Source of the DNA: Pelodera strongyloides
Taxonomy: Eukaryota > Nematoda > Chromadorea > Rhabditida > Rhabditidae
DNA length: 64,000 bases
Direction of reading: 5' to 3'
NCBI GenBank assembly: GCA_036852015.1
Contig: JAANDG010000537.1
Span: 37,475 to 101,474, forward strand
In this document: piece by piece, positions 25,611-37,190 of the stretch
Position numbering within the stretch: the first letter of the stretch is position 1
Layout: each line of letters starts with the position of its first letter
Program-made: the position numbers and the translations under genes
Notes under the pieces: generated by a model
Told to the model about the DNA's origin: nothing
Databases searched by the model: none
What the model saw: only the letters and a program-made list of their open reading frames with translations

Positions 25611-26423
25611 TGAGAAACTCCCACCAGAAAATTCACCGACACCTGAAGTAACTGTGTAAAAATTGAACTGAAATTATAACTACTACCGAAACAGCATAAA
25701 CAGCAAGGAAATCATCGGGAACGCGCCAAATTGTTCACAGCGGTAAAAAAAAACCAAGAAAGATATAAAGAAAGTATGGGATACTCTCTAACTATCAAAA
25801 ACATAATTTTAAAAAAAAAAACAGGAGTTTATTCGCAGATCCACATATGTACAAAGATAAATATAAGGCGACATCAATGTGTCAAAACGATGCAAATTTA
25901 TACGTGTCTTTACAGAGTAACGGGTAACGTACGACGTACACATGTCAAAGTTGTTCTAACACTTACGGAACAACTATCTTGTTTGTGGTACAACTTGAGA
26001 ACTGAACATTTCGCATTCAAAAACAAACAAACTAAAAAACCAACAACAAACCAACAAACTACACCTAAGTATTAATGTTAGTGTGGTATAAATAGGTTAT
26101 AATACTGTTGCAGCCACGAGCGGAAAGTGTTACAATATACATTCAACAAATGAAATGAGATCTAAATGAATTTTGCAGAATGAAATTATTAACGGGAGAA
26201 GATATGCTTAGATATGATTAAGCATAAACAAACGGTAGCATAATAGAATAATTCAAATATCTATCAAATTAGATCTAATTGAGATCTAAGTAAACTGACA
26301 CTGACAGTGGGCCAGTACAGTAATCCCTAATGACAGACAGCTTTACTTTAAAGTGTCACGTACTAACTTTAGTTATTTAAAATTAACTGGCTGTCCTTTC
26401 GTACTTTCACCACGAGTACGCTT
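25611..26423. other. intergenic region between two minus-strand genes
   Basis: 813 bp between the stop of the THAP gene and the start of the acidic-protein gene. AT-rich. A TTACTTCAG acceptor at about 25641 precedes the latter's start codon, as for trans-splicing. No gene or structured RNA seen. Confidence 0.5.
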
Positions 26424-29400
26424 CTAATGGGTTGTCGAGACTGTTGTTCCTGTATTTTGAGGTTCATTATTATGGCCAGTTTCCACTTGCTCTTCTACAT
26501 ACTGTTCTGGTACAGGAGTTCCATCATGTCCAATTTCTGCATATTCTTGAGAACGGCCACTCTCAGCCTCCAAAGGCAGCTCTCTTTCACTTTCGACAAT
26601 TTGTCCATGTTCGTCAACGATTTGCATGTCCTCCATATCTTCCACCTACAAAACAATACCAATTGTTTAACAATAATAATTAATAAAATATGTTCGGGAC
26701 CTCTGCGATCAAAGTCATAGTTGAATGTATATTGTAACACACTGTATTGAACCACCCTTGAATAAAGGAGCGCGCTCTAGCAGCTATAGGGTAAAAGATT
26801 TATTATTATTAATTAATTGTACACGTGAATACTATGAGTTCCAGTTCCAAGTGTTACATAAACGCACAAATCCCAGAAATACCTAGAATATGTACTGTCC
26901 AACGATTTCCCTCCTTCCCGGAATCCGGAATACCTAATTTGTCTCCCTTACTCAAAGAAAATTTGTAAGTAATAAATTACCAAATTACCATTCATATAAT
27001 AATAATTATTGCAATATCAGTATTAGTATTAAAGATAAGAAATGACCTCGAAACGTTGAGTCATTTACCACTTTCGTATATGAACTATTAGCATACGAAC
27101 TAATGAATATAACGTGCTAGGATTTGTACATAGCAGGTTCAGTGTGGGAGTCAATTGGGGAATTGACTACCGCACTTCGACAGTATCTTCAATAAAGACT
27201 TATAGTCTTTCGCCGTGTTCTCCACACCACACACACTACTCTACACAGACCGCAGCTACAACAATTTGGCGTTCAGGATCAAGGACGACTTTCGAAGCTC
27301 GTGAGGATCGACACTAATTTCGAAAATATCCTTGAGCTAGCGATTTATCGCGCTCGGATTTGCGCATTTTCGAAAATTAGTAGTTCGGTTTTCTGAGATT
27401 TTCGAATACAGCATGGCTCCAGGAGCTGAGAAGGAATTGCTGGAGGAACAAAAGAAGATGTTCGCAGAGCACCAGAAGAAAATGGAGAAGCTCCTGGAGG
27501 AAACCAGCAACGCGAGGAACGGCTGCTGAAGCTGTTGGAAGGACGAGAGGTGGTTGGATCTTCGAGACTGGAAGCTACGATGGCGCCGCTGCTCGGGGAC
27601 AGGATACCGACATTCGCGTACGATGTGGACGAGGGAGCTACCTTCACAACGTGGTTCCAGCGGTTCGAGGACGTCGTGAGGGCGGAAGGAGGAGGTCTGT
27701 CAGAGGCAGCACAGGCTAGGATGCTCGTGACGAAGCTCAACGACAACGCCTACGTTCGATTGCGTAATGTCGTCGCGCCGAAAATGATCAACGATCTACC
27801 GATCAAGGAACTCGCCAAGGAGCTGGAGAAATTGTTCGGGGAGAAAGCTACGATCTTTCGCCGCAGGTACAATGCGTTGCGGACGACAAGACAATAGGTG
27901 AATCATATAGAAAGTATGCTGCTAGTGTAAATAGAATGTGTGAAGCCGCTCTGTTTAAGGATATGGCTGAGACCGATTTTAAGACTCTTTTGTTCGTCGC
28001 TGGTTTGCAGTTACATGAGGATTCCGAGTTGAGGAAGCGCCTTCTGAAGAAGATGGAGGTGAAAGATGGCTGTAAACTGGAGGATCTACTGGACGAGTGT
28101 GACGCGATGCAGACGCTGAACAAGGATGCCGCCAGGATCGGACGGAACGAACAAAATGGAGAGGTCAAGAAGGTCATCAACCCGCGTTGGACGAGGGACC
28201 GGAACCACCGCAACCCTAGCAAGGAAGCGACACCGGAGAAGACAAAGGAGCGTGGACCATGTTACAATTGTGGAGAAATTGGACATTGGGCGAGATACTG
28301 CAAAAGAAAAGTAGGTTCTAATAGGGGTTAAGGTCAACAGCCGAGACAAGGAGGTTTTCGAGGCTACCGAGGAGGACCCGCCTACACGAAGAAGATCGAG
28401 GAGGATATGAGTATCGTCATAGCCGCGACACGGAAGATGGTTGAAGTCGACATTGGAGCGCAGCGAGTCCAGATGCAACTGGATACTGGAGCAGATGTCA
28501 CACTTATAGACGAAGCGACGTGGAGATCTCTGGGATCACCGAAGCTGGAAAGTGTGGACACGAAGCTGAAAGCTGCCAATGGGACGCCGATCGCCGTGCA
28601 GGGACGTCTAACGACGGATTTCGCGTGCAACGACTTCAGAGGTCACGGGAGCTGCTACGTGATTGAGGATATCAAGCTACTGGGAATCGACTGGATCGAC
28701 CAGCTACCACCGTTCAAGGACGCATTCGAGGCAATGTGTTGCGCAGTGAAGACTACCGAATTAACGGAAGGACTTCTGCAAGCGTATCCGGACGTGTTCA
28801 AGAAGGAGCTGGGTCGATGTACAAAGATGAAGGCCAGTTTTGTACTGAAGAAGGATGCTCAGCCGATCTTCGCCTCAAGGAGGAAGATACCGTTCGCGGT
28901 GGAACCACTGGTTATGGAGGAAATCAACCGACTTGTCCAGCAAGACGTGATCTCACCAGTGGAGTATTCGAGATGGGCCGCGCCAATTGTCGCCGTGAGG
29001 AAGAAATCGGGAGCCGTGAGGGTCTGCTCGGATTTCTCAACGGGACTCAACGACGCATTGGAACTACACCGCCACCCACTACCGACAGCTGAAGAAATCT
29101 TCGCTCAACTTAATGGAGGTATGTATTTTACGCAGATCGACTTTGCTGATGCTTATTTGCAAATCGAAGTTGAAGACTCATCCAAGGAACTGGTCACAAT
29201 TACGACGCAGAAGGGATTGTTCCGGTACAATCGCCTACCCTTTGGAGTCAAGTCTGCACCCGGCATATTTCAACAAGTAATGGAATCAATGATCGCAGGA
29301 CTAGAAGGATGTGCTGCCTATTTGGACGATGTGTTCGTGACCGGCGGTTCACTCGAGGAGCACAATAGGAATGTTCGCAATCTATTTGAGAGGATCAACG

Positions 29401-32400
29401 AATATGGATTTCGTGTACGACTGGAGAAGTGTAGTTTTGCTCAGCGTCAGATCCGTTTCCTGGGACATATTATCGACAAGGACGGCCGTCGACCGGACAC
29501 AGAGAAGATTGCCGCGATCAAGGATATGCCGGAACCCAAGAACCTGCAGCCAGCAGGTGGAATCGTTTCTTGGGTTAGTTTCTTATTATTCGTCTTTCGT
29601 ACCAGACATGCGTTCCTTTCGTGCACCATTGGACGCACTGAAGAAGAAGGACACCGAGTTCATCTGGTCCAAGGATTGTAAGGAAGCCTTCAAGAAACTC
29701 AAAGAAGTGCTACAATCGGATCTTCTCTTGACGCACTACGATCCGAAGATGGAGATCGTCGTGGCTGCAGATGCGAGCGACTACGGGATCGGAGCTGTCA
29801 TCTCGCACCGATACCCGAATGGAATGGAGAAAGCCATTTGGCATTCTAGTCGCGCCCTCACCCCTGCAGAGAAGAACTACGGACAGATCGAGAAGGAGGC
29901 TCTCGCTTTAGTATACGCGGTAAGAAAGTTTCATCGGTATATCTATGGGCGAACCTTCACGTTGTTGACCGATCACAAACCTTTGCTTGCTATATTTGGA
30001 AGTAGGAAAGGAATTTCGGTACATTCAACAAATCGGTTGCAAAGATGGTCACTTGTGCTACTGGCGTACGACTTCTGTATCCAGTACCCATCAACCACCA
30101 GCTTTGGACAAGCCACAAGCCGATGCTTTATCAAGACTGATTTCTACCCAGCACGTGTCAGATGAAGACGTCATTATTGGAAGTATTGACGATGATGTCA
30201 ACGCCGTGTACCTGGATGCTATCAGGTCTTTGCCAGTTATGAAGAAGGACATTCGCGCTGCAATGGAAAAGGACGATACATTACCGAATACCGTGGAAGC
30301 TGTGAAGACAGGAAGATGGCCTGCAGGAAGACCAGGATCTGCCCTGCACAACTTCTACAGCAGAAGATTGGAGCTCTCGATATTCGAAGGATGTCTTTTT
30401 ATGGGTCGTCGGATCGTTGTGCCGCACTCGTTGCATGGAAGAGTGTTGCGGATGCTACACGATGGACACCCGGGAGCGACGCGAATGAAGATGTTGGCTC
30501 GAAGCAACGTCTACTGGCAAGGATTGGACAAGGACATCGAGATGTTGGTCAAGAAATGCGACTCTGGCCAATCTGCTGCGAAGATGCCCTTGAAGAATGA
30601 GCTGATGCCATGGCCCCAATGTGTTCGTGCTATGGAAAGGATTCACATCGACTTCGCTGGACCGATGGAAGGAAAGATGTTCCTCGTCGTTGTGGATGCC
30701 TTCTCCAAGTGGCCGGAGGTTCGTGAGATGACAACTACGACCGCCACTGCTACGATAAAAGAGGTTGGGAAATTTTTTGCACAATTTGGTTTTCCAGAAA
30801 CAATTGTGTCAGATAATGGTAGCCAGTTCACATCAAAGGAGTTTGAGGACTATTGCCGGAGAAATGGGATTAAACATGTGAAGACTCCACCCTTCCTTCC
30901 ACCCACAGTCAAATGGACAAGCGGAACGCTTTGTGGACACCTTCAAGAGATCTCTTCAGAAGTTGAGAGGGGAGCGAACGACAGCTGAGATGCTTCAGAA
31001 GTTCTTGTTCACCTACCGTTCAACTCCGTGCTCATCCTCACCTGGAAAACGATCGCCTGCTGAGAACTTCATTGGCCGAACGTTGAGGACTCCACTAACA
31101 GTACTTTCGGAAAAGGAGAAACATCTTCCCGAAGAGAGAATAAAGAAGATGGAGGAACAGTTTAACCGTCATCATGGTGTTCGTAAAAGGGACTTTGCTC
31201 CTGATGATTTGGTCTACGCCCGCGACTACAAGAATCCTGCAAAGCCGACGTGGATAGCCGCGAGGATTCAAAAGAAGATTGGACGTACGGTCTACGAGGT
31301 TGTGACAGCGGACGGACGAATCTGGAAACGACACATGAACCAGCTGAGGGAAAGACAAAACGATGACGCGCTGCCAGTCCTGTACGATGACTTTGGTCTA
31401 CAGGAAGCGAATGCGAATCGACCCGAGACGCAAGAGGAATCGACATCTACTAGGGACGTTAGTGGCGACGTTTCGACAGGATGGGACGATTCAGACAGCG
31501 ACGCTGGAACAACGGACGGAGGACGCCCAACGAGGATGTGTGGACCACCGAAGAGACTCGTCATGGATCCGTCTAATAAGAAATACACTTTTGTTTAGTA
31601 GGGGAGGTGTTAAGGAAATGACCTCGAAACGTATATCTAAACACTAGTTATTTCCTGTTCCTACTTAGTCTATGTTGAGTCATTTACCACTTTCGTATAT
31701 GAACTACCAGCCGTTCGAAGAGCCCTACGGGCTCTTCTCCGACTGGAGGAATCGGCCTTCGGCCGATTGTTCCCCTATTTAAAAAAAGGATTCTACTATT
31801 TAAAAAGTTAACTCTCGTCTCTTTCTCCTCCCACACAATCACACGTCTCTGATTGTGGAAACGTATAATAATCAGTTTGGATCACCACTCGACTAATGCC
31901 ACCATGCAAATTTGCTATTGAAGGTGCTGTATGTAGGGCAGAGGATTATCCTCGTCATAAGCTAGCATAGCTCAGCAGGTAGAGCGTTGGACTGTGAAGC
32001 GAGAGAATGGGTGCTGCTGTGGGTTCGAATACCGCCAGCGGCAAAGATTTTGTATGTTCTCAGTTCTCATTCGATTATGAATAGAAAATTTTCTTTATGA
32101 AAGGATTTCGTTGCGTGCATACAAACAAAAGACCAAGTAAACTCTTCTCCTTTATATAATAAGATATTAGCATACGAACTAATGAATATAACGTGCTAGG
32201 ATTTGTACATAGCAGGTTCAGTGTGGGAGTCAATTGGGGAATTGACTACCGCACTTCGACAGTATCTTCAATAAAGACTTATAGTCTTTCGCCGTGTTCT
32301 CCACACCACACACACTACTCTACACAGGCCGCAGCTACAACAAAAGACAAGACAAATGTTCCAACCTCTTCGTAAACCAATCCGTCGTCAACAAAAGTGC

Positions 32401-35400
32401 CTTCCTCAACCACTTCCCCGTCCATAATCACCGCGCCGTCGCCTTTTTCATCAGGACCCAGTTCCTATATAAGTATAATTCCTTAGAATTTATCCTTATT
32501 AATACGTTATTCCGCAGAAGAACGAAGAACAAACGTGACATCAATAAGAGTTATTACATCAAAATTCAACTTATTGGTATGTATAAATAGTTACCCAGCC
32601 AAGTTACCTTCTAAAAACACGTTGTTTGATTATAACGGTAAGCTTTAGATATTGATATAACCAAAAGCTTACGCCTGCTAACCACGCAGATTAACCAAAA
32701 ATAAAGTCAATTAAAAAACATCAACAACCAACCCTTGACAACGACATAGCTTGTGCGTGAATATTCTCTGCCTGATCGGCCTCAACGTATCGTTCTTCAA
32801 TGACATTCTGGAAAACAAAACAAAACAGTAATTGAAAATTGTATATAAAAGTAACAGACTCGAAAAAAACTTGACTGTATCACTACTCTGCCGGAGCACC
32901 GGACCCTCTTCAATATGCACGTAAATCAACTACCGATCGTTGCATTTGCAATTCTAATAACAAAAGACCACCTGGCTATGTTCCACACGTGTTTTTTGCT
33001 GCAGAATCGGAATAAATAAATATGGACGGAGGAACAAACAGAAATAAAATCCTAATCGAAATCTGCGATTCGAAAATTCGAACCAAATATTCAATCTTTC
33101 AAGAAACCCTCTTTTTTTTAAGAAACATAAGAAAGAATTAAACACACAGAGCCAGGAAAATGTATATTTCAAGAAACATACCCCCAGTTCATCTTCGATT
33201 TGCACCTTCACTTTATGTTGATCTTGAGCATCGGACGTCTTTTCGGGTGCCTTTCTTTTTCGAACTTTTATCACCACTGTGGCGCCCGAATTTATTGATA
33301 GAGCTTCGATCCACTGTCTAAATGCAGTCTTCGATAAAAGGAAAGAAATATAGGAATAGGGTGTAGTTTTCGTGAGCCTCCTCCTTTAAAGCGATATGAA
33401 GGCCGGTTTTTGTAAAGCGTGTCGGATAACTGCATTCTAATGTGTTGTAAGCAAATGAAAATAATTGGACTAAAAGCGCAGTATCGCGGATATGTGCATA
33501 CACTACAGGGGAATATAGAGTCAAGTTTCTTTTCAAAACCAGCTGTTACACCCCTGAGTTTTATTGGAAACGTTCTGAAATATGTGGTACGCGTGCGTCA
33601 TACTTGCAAAACATAAATAATCAGATCATACATATTGGAAATTTGGAAACAGAGACCTTGAACAATCAACAATGGACTCAAGCGCAAAACTTACTGTTGT
33701 AGCTTATGTAGGCGCATCTTCTTAACAGTGCCGTCGCCCAAATGCAGATCGCACAACGAATAGTTAATGGGCGGCTGAATATAACGATTAAATTAAACGA
33801 CTTAATTTCACAAAAGTTAATTTGTAGCCCACAGCTCACACATAACTATTATATACAATGTGAATTAAACGAAAAGTGCACGAACCTACGTCAGCAGACG
33901 CCGCACACGAAAAAAAATGGGTTCGGGAGGAGAAAGACATCTCATCAAAATTATAATTCTCAAACTTACCACTCTTATGTTCGGCGTTATCTTCGAATGG
34001 TGCGGTCGGGTTACTAAATACGGTAAGAGATAAACAACATCCAGCAATGTAAAATGTTTGGCACTTAGGAACTCCCCAAAAACGAACTAAACTAACAGAT
34101 AAATGAAAAAAAAATCCGCTCAATAAAAAGCAACTCAAAAAAATTAAACTATACTTATATAACAAATAATATTAAATGGTGAACTATACGTACGCATTTC
34201 TGTAAACACGAAAACGTGTAAGGCAAAGACGCCTACTATTTACCTCATTCGCAACTTCGACTTCGCATAAAAATAAAGTTCAATGGAAACACCAACAAAG
34301 CCCAATGGCTCACCTGGACCTGAATCGTATTCATTTTCATCTAGTATGTCTTTCTTCATGTTTGACGACGACGACGAATCTGTTTCCTGCAAAAGAATTT
34401 GTTACCGGAAAAATACGAGCGTCTACCACACAAAACACAATTCGTGTAAAAAACAAAGAAACGCTGTCGTCGCTGTCACGATATTTTCGCAATCTTTATT
34501 TGATTTTCTTTAAATATAGGTGTCGTCGCTGTCACGATATTTTCGCAATCTTTATTTGACTTTCTTTAAATATAGGAAGTTATGAAGAAAAATTCGGAAC
34601 CAATTCAAAGTTTTAGAAAAACAAACTCGGGGAGAGATTTCACTGAGAATGGGAGATACTCGACTACAGTAGATACGTAATTGCCCGGACAGAGGCTCAT
34701 TATAATATTATAAATACCTGAAGTGATACTCAATTGTGATATGATGTCTCTGCAGGGTATCCATTCTCGCGCAATCCATCCGGGCAATTCCTTTCATGCA
34801 CAATCTACTGTCATTCAGTATCTCCCATTCTTAGTGAATTATCTCCCTGAGTTCGTTTTTCTATGACTTCATATTGGTACCATATTTTTCTTCACATCTT
34901 CCAATATTTAATGACAACCAAATAAAGCTAACGAGTTTATCGTGACTGCGTTCCTTTAAGGTCGGACTATAAACTGTAGGTGCGAGCGCTAAATATCAAA
35001 TGAACAAATTGCTTATAAACATAACATCGCTCACTTTCGAGGGCAACTTCCTGCGAAGAATAGCAGGTCTGGTAACTTTATTGAATTCCATCATTCCGGG
35101 ATTATTTGTGCTGACACGCGCCTATAAATTGCAAACATAAAGCAAAGACCTAACTAGTGTTACGACACGGACACGATCATTCCATTTTATTTTCCAACGG
35201 TGCTCCTAACATCACAGCAGTATGAAGTGTACTGACTAATAATTGTACGTGATCACTTAATAGCAATCACATTATTGGCGTGGCGAGCGATAAGCGTCGA
35301 CATAGATGGACAACGACATGCTTAATTTTCAAGTGTGAAACTGTTTTCAAACAAAATGTGATTATGCGATAGATCTTTTTTCGGAGCTAGATTGTCCAGA

Positions 35401-36290
35401 GTACCTAGCCAGTAGTAGACAATCACAAACAATTTCTTTACTGTGATAAAACAGACAAAATCAACGACCAACCTTATAGAGTGGCTCGTCAACAGGTGCA
35501 ATTGAGGGAACATCTTTCGGTTTATACGACGGCGCCGGTTGATCGGCCAGCTTCTCCAAGTATTCAATAACCTAAATTCGTTTCTTTGAAAATTTCGTGT
35601 CTTTTACGTGTAACACATGAATACTATATGTCGATGTCGATAGACATTGCCACCTAAATATGCGTCTTGATTTTGCGGTACTGGCGCTAATATTCTTATG
35701 GAAGGAGTGTGCAAGAACGTTCCACCATGCTATAAGAATTCAGAACTAAAACGTCACGTATTCCAAAGCGACTTATTTAGAAAATCTAGAGTTAATTGAT
35801 AAAAACGACCTCTTGTGGTGGTTCCTTATTGAGATAAAGATGAGGAGCGAAGTCCTCATGACTTGGATCGCTACTAGGCTTCCCGCGTCGGAAGTGAACA
35901 CTGCACACGCGATCTCTCGGGCCAATTTCCTAAAAAAAACACGCAAATCAAAATAGTCGTAAATAGCAGACAGGGGAGTTTAACTAAGTAGCTCAAACAT
36001 TAATGGGCGAATACAAATCTACATCGGAAAGAAAAACAGAAAACCAGACATAAAACTTACTCGCTTCCCAATTGCGTAAAGCCACTGAACGCGCTTCAAC
36101 CCTGGTTCACGAGGTACCTGAACAATATGAATAATGCTTGTATATTATTGTCTTGTGGAAAGAGCTAAAAAAATTCCCCTCCATTCAGTAGCTGTTGTGT
36201 TCACTGAATACAAATTAAACATACTTGGAAAAAGCGAATGGATGGGTATGCCGTCCTGCGGGACCAGGAACAGAAGATACACTTTTCCAT
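26424..36290 (-). CDS. THAP zinc-finger protein (12 exons), last intron invaded by a retrotransposon
   Basis: Predicted 385-residue DNA-binding protein. Exons: 36225-36290, 36061-36117, 35810-35929, 35473-35571, 35035-35121, 34314-34386, 33970-34013, 33695-33774, 33182-33317, 32733-32807, 32366-32464, 26424-26645; phases agree at all 11 joins. Residues 1-75 form a THAP domain: Cys4, Cys7, Cys50 and His53 give the C2CH zinc site, with SIRFFQVP, QWLYAIG and the closing FAPHLY box. THAP proteins bind DNA; in nematodes the family includes chromatin and cell-cycle repressors, but no specific partner can be inferred. The middle contains a basic stretch (KVRKRKAPEK) and the C-terminal third is very acidic (EVVEEGTFVDD, VEDMEDM). 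Intron 11 is 5.7 kb because it contains an antisense Ty3/gypsy-type element. A TTTCAG acceptor lies 9 bp before the ATG. The exon chain still reads open, so the insertion is not necessarily disruptive. Confidence 0.82.
27036..27263 (+). repeat. left LTR (short form)
   Basis: 228 bp, ending CTACAACA. It contains AATAAA followed by the conserved TATAGTCTTTCGCCG block shared with the right LTR. Compared with the right LTR it lacks about 40 bp near the start and about 460 bp in the middle, and its first bases are altered (TAAGAAATG for TGTTAAGGAAATG). Confidence 0.85.
27265..27280 (+). other. likely primer-binding site region
   Basis: The sequence TTTGGCGTTCAGGATC follows the left LTR by one or two bases, the usual place for the tRNA primer-binding site of an LTR element. 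I cannot say which tRNA it matches. Confidence 0.4.
27415..28331 (+). pseudogene. gag-like region of the retrotransposon (broken)
   Basis: Starts at an ATG at 27415 with a coiled-coil-like charged stretch, then shifts frame around 27510-27535 and again around 27890-27935, so three frames carry the product. The last part ends with a CCHC zinc knuckle (CYNCGEIGHWARYC, about 28258-28300), the nucleic-acid-binding mark of nucleocapsid, and a stop at 28329. The frame changes mean no single protein can be made from this copy. Confidence 0.8.
28407..31598 (+). pseudogene. pol region: protease, reverse transcriptase, RNase H, integrase (broken)
   Basis: Aspartic protease motif LDTGADVTLID near 28480-28510; reverse transcriptase with QIDFADAYLQI and the catalytic AYLDD near 29315-29335; RNase H with ADASDYGIGAV near 29768-29800 and TDHKPL near 29970; integrase core with HIDFAGPM (30645) and DNGSQFTS (30815). 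Frame shifts occur near 29540-29575, 29990-30110 and 30905-30935, so the four enzyme parts sit in different frames. The closest layout is the Ty3/gypsy class common in nematodes. Not functional as it stands. Confidence 0.88.
31597..31607 (+). other. polypurine tract
   Basis: The purine run GTAGGGGAGG directly before the right LTR (TGTTAAGG at 31608) fits the plus-strand primer site of an LTR element. Confidence 0.6.
31712..31772 (+). other. pair of perfect hairpins in the right LTR
   Basis: AAGAGCCC-TAC-GGGCTCTT and, after a short spacer, AATCGGCC-TTC-GGCCGATT. Each has an 8-bp GC-rich stem and a 3-base loop. An AT-rich stretch with TATTTAAA motifs follows. Confidence 0.75.
31970..32043 (+). 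pseudogene. tRNA-like sequence (probable tRNA pseudogene or SINE head)
   Basis: TAGCTCAGCAGGTAGAGC is a good A box with D arm, and GGGTTCGAATACC is a good B box with T loop. The anticodon arm begins TTGGACTGTGAA (GTG would read His), but its 3' side does not pair, the variable part is too long and the acceptor stem pairs poorly. It is therefore a tRNA-derived fragment, possibly still able to attract RNA polymerase III. Confidence 0.6.
33390..33560. repeat. MITE family H copy (in THAP gene intron 8)
   Basis: Begins AGCGATATGAAGGCCGG right after a TTAA (33386-33389). It shares the pattern of GGCCGGTTTTTG, GGATAACTGCATTC and TATCGCG with six other copies in the window. The right end is diverged. 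Confidence 0.6.
34463..34576. repeat. two-copy 56-bp direct repeat
   Basis: GTCGTCGCTGTCACGATATT through TTCTTTAAATATAG occurs twice in tandem with one base change. It lies in intron 5 of the THAP gene, beside a palindromic element. Confidence 0.85.
34577..34962. repeat. palindromic element in THAP intron 5
   Basis: Left arm with GAAGTTATGAAGAAAAATTC and GAATGGGAGATACT pairs with right-arm complements AGTATCTCCCATTC and CATATTTTTCTTC; a central ATTGCCCGGACAG pairs with CATCCGGGCAATT. The sequence at 34944-34962 (GTGACTGCGTTCCTTTAA) matches the end of MITE family C, so this may be a composite of two elements. Confidence 0.65.
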
Positions 36291-36639
36291 CCCTCTTGAC
36301 TGAAAAGTGAAAAGATAGTGTTTATCACAAACAAATTCGCGAGGCCAAAATGACAGAGGGAAATTGAACAATGGTTGAAAGGGGAGGGGGAGAATTTTTT
36401 TGAAGGAGTGCTCCGATCGGGTTGAAACATCACCCAGAGAGGTAAGAGGCCACGCGGAATCGATCTAGGCTATCAGTTTTATCAAATTATCGATTTATTG
36501 TTTTTTTTCCAGCTCTAAAAATGGTTCTGGTCGCCCAATTTCACTAAACCTTCTTCCAAAGTGGGTAAGAAACTAAGCGTAACTGATCTACCAAATCAAG
36601 CCAAAAAATCAATAAATAGATAAAATTTCGCATTCGACG

Positions 36640-37190
36640 GCGGCGCCGCGAACGAACACTCACAGTCTCTGATGATTGACGGCATGTTCGCGGCGGCTAT
36701 CTGGGTCTTGGCAAGTTCGCTCCGCAAAAGTGGCGGCTATTCGGCGAGGATAAACCTGCCGCGAACTCGCCAAAACAGGCGAAAATGCGGCGGCTATCCG
36801 GCGGCTATTCGGCGGCTATCGGTGTTTTGTGCACACACGAGCGATACGACTCACATTTCTCTTTTGAGAGCGGAATGCGGGGTCTCAGTGGGTTTAATTA
36901 CCCAAGTTTGAGGTTAGCACTAACCCCGAGACCCTAGCACCATGTTGTGTGTCTCAATACAATTTTGTAAAGCGTGACTTCGGGCATGTTGGTCAATTTC
37001 ATTTTTTTATCGTTTATATATTTTTTTCGGAAGAAAGGTATTTTTCTCTGGACCCTCCTCGCCGAGAGAGTGTCCGGCGGCTATTCGGCGGCTATCCGGC
37101 GAGTTCGCCCCGCCTTCAATGATTGTCGCGCCTTCAGACTTCTCTTGTCGCCGAATAGCCGCCGCGAATATGCCGTAGAGAACGTAGGTT
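36640..37190. repeat. GC-rich palindromic element with GGCGGCTATTC micro-repeats
   Basis: The left side (ACGGCATGTTCGCGGCGGCT near 36681) and right side (its complement, AGCCGCCGCGAATATGCCGT near 37158) form an inverted repeat. Inside each arm the motif GGCGGCTAT(T/C)CGGC is repeated several times (36731-36822 and 37075-37105). The GC content contrasts sharply with the surrounding DNA. Confidence 0.7.

Larger units (their letters stand above)
27036..32342 (+). mobile_element. decayed Ty3/gypsy-type LTR retrotransposon
   Basis: A 5.3-kb insertion flanked by a 5-bp target duplication AAAGA (27031-27035 and 32343-32347). Order: left LTR, gag-like region, protease, reverse transcriptase, RNase H, integrase, right LTR. 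Protease before RT and integrase last is the Ty3/gypsy order. No envelope-like frame is visible between integrase and right LTR. The coding part is broken at several points, so this copy is dead. It lies in antisense orientation in the last intron of the THAP gene. The exact target duplication shows the insertion boundaries are intact. Confidence 0.92.
31608..32342 (+). repeat. right LTR (long form) with hairpins and tRNA-like segment
   Basis: 735 bp, beginning TGTTAAGG and ending CTACAACA (TG...CA ends). It matches the left LTR in three blocks and has extra sequence at about 31635-31675 and 31710-32165. The large extra part holds two perfect hairpins, a TATTTAAAAAG promoter-like motif and a tRNA-like segment. 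Either the left LTR lost this part or the right LTR gained it. Confidence 0.85.

Noticed and set aside
25610..26424. Nematode operon linking the THAP, acidic-protein, chromodomain and SDR genes
   Set aside because: They are all on the minus strand in a row, but gaps are 0.8 kb or more rather than about 0.1 kb, so co-transcription is not supported.
27345..27746. Long minus-strand frame opposite the gag region
   Set aside because: It is the shadow of the plus-strand gag-like frame; composition follows the other strand's codons.
31970..32043. Functional tRNA-His
   Set aside because: A and B boxes are good, but the anticodon stem and acceptor stem do not pair and the variable part is too long.
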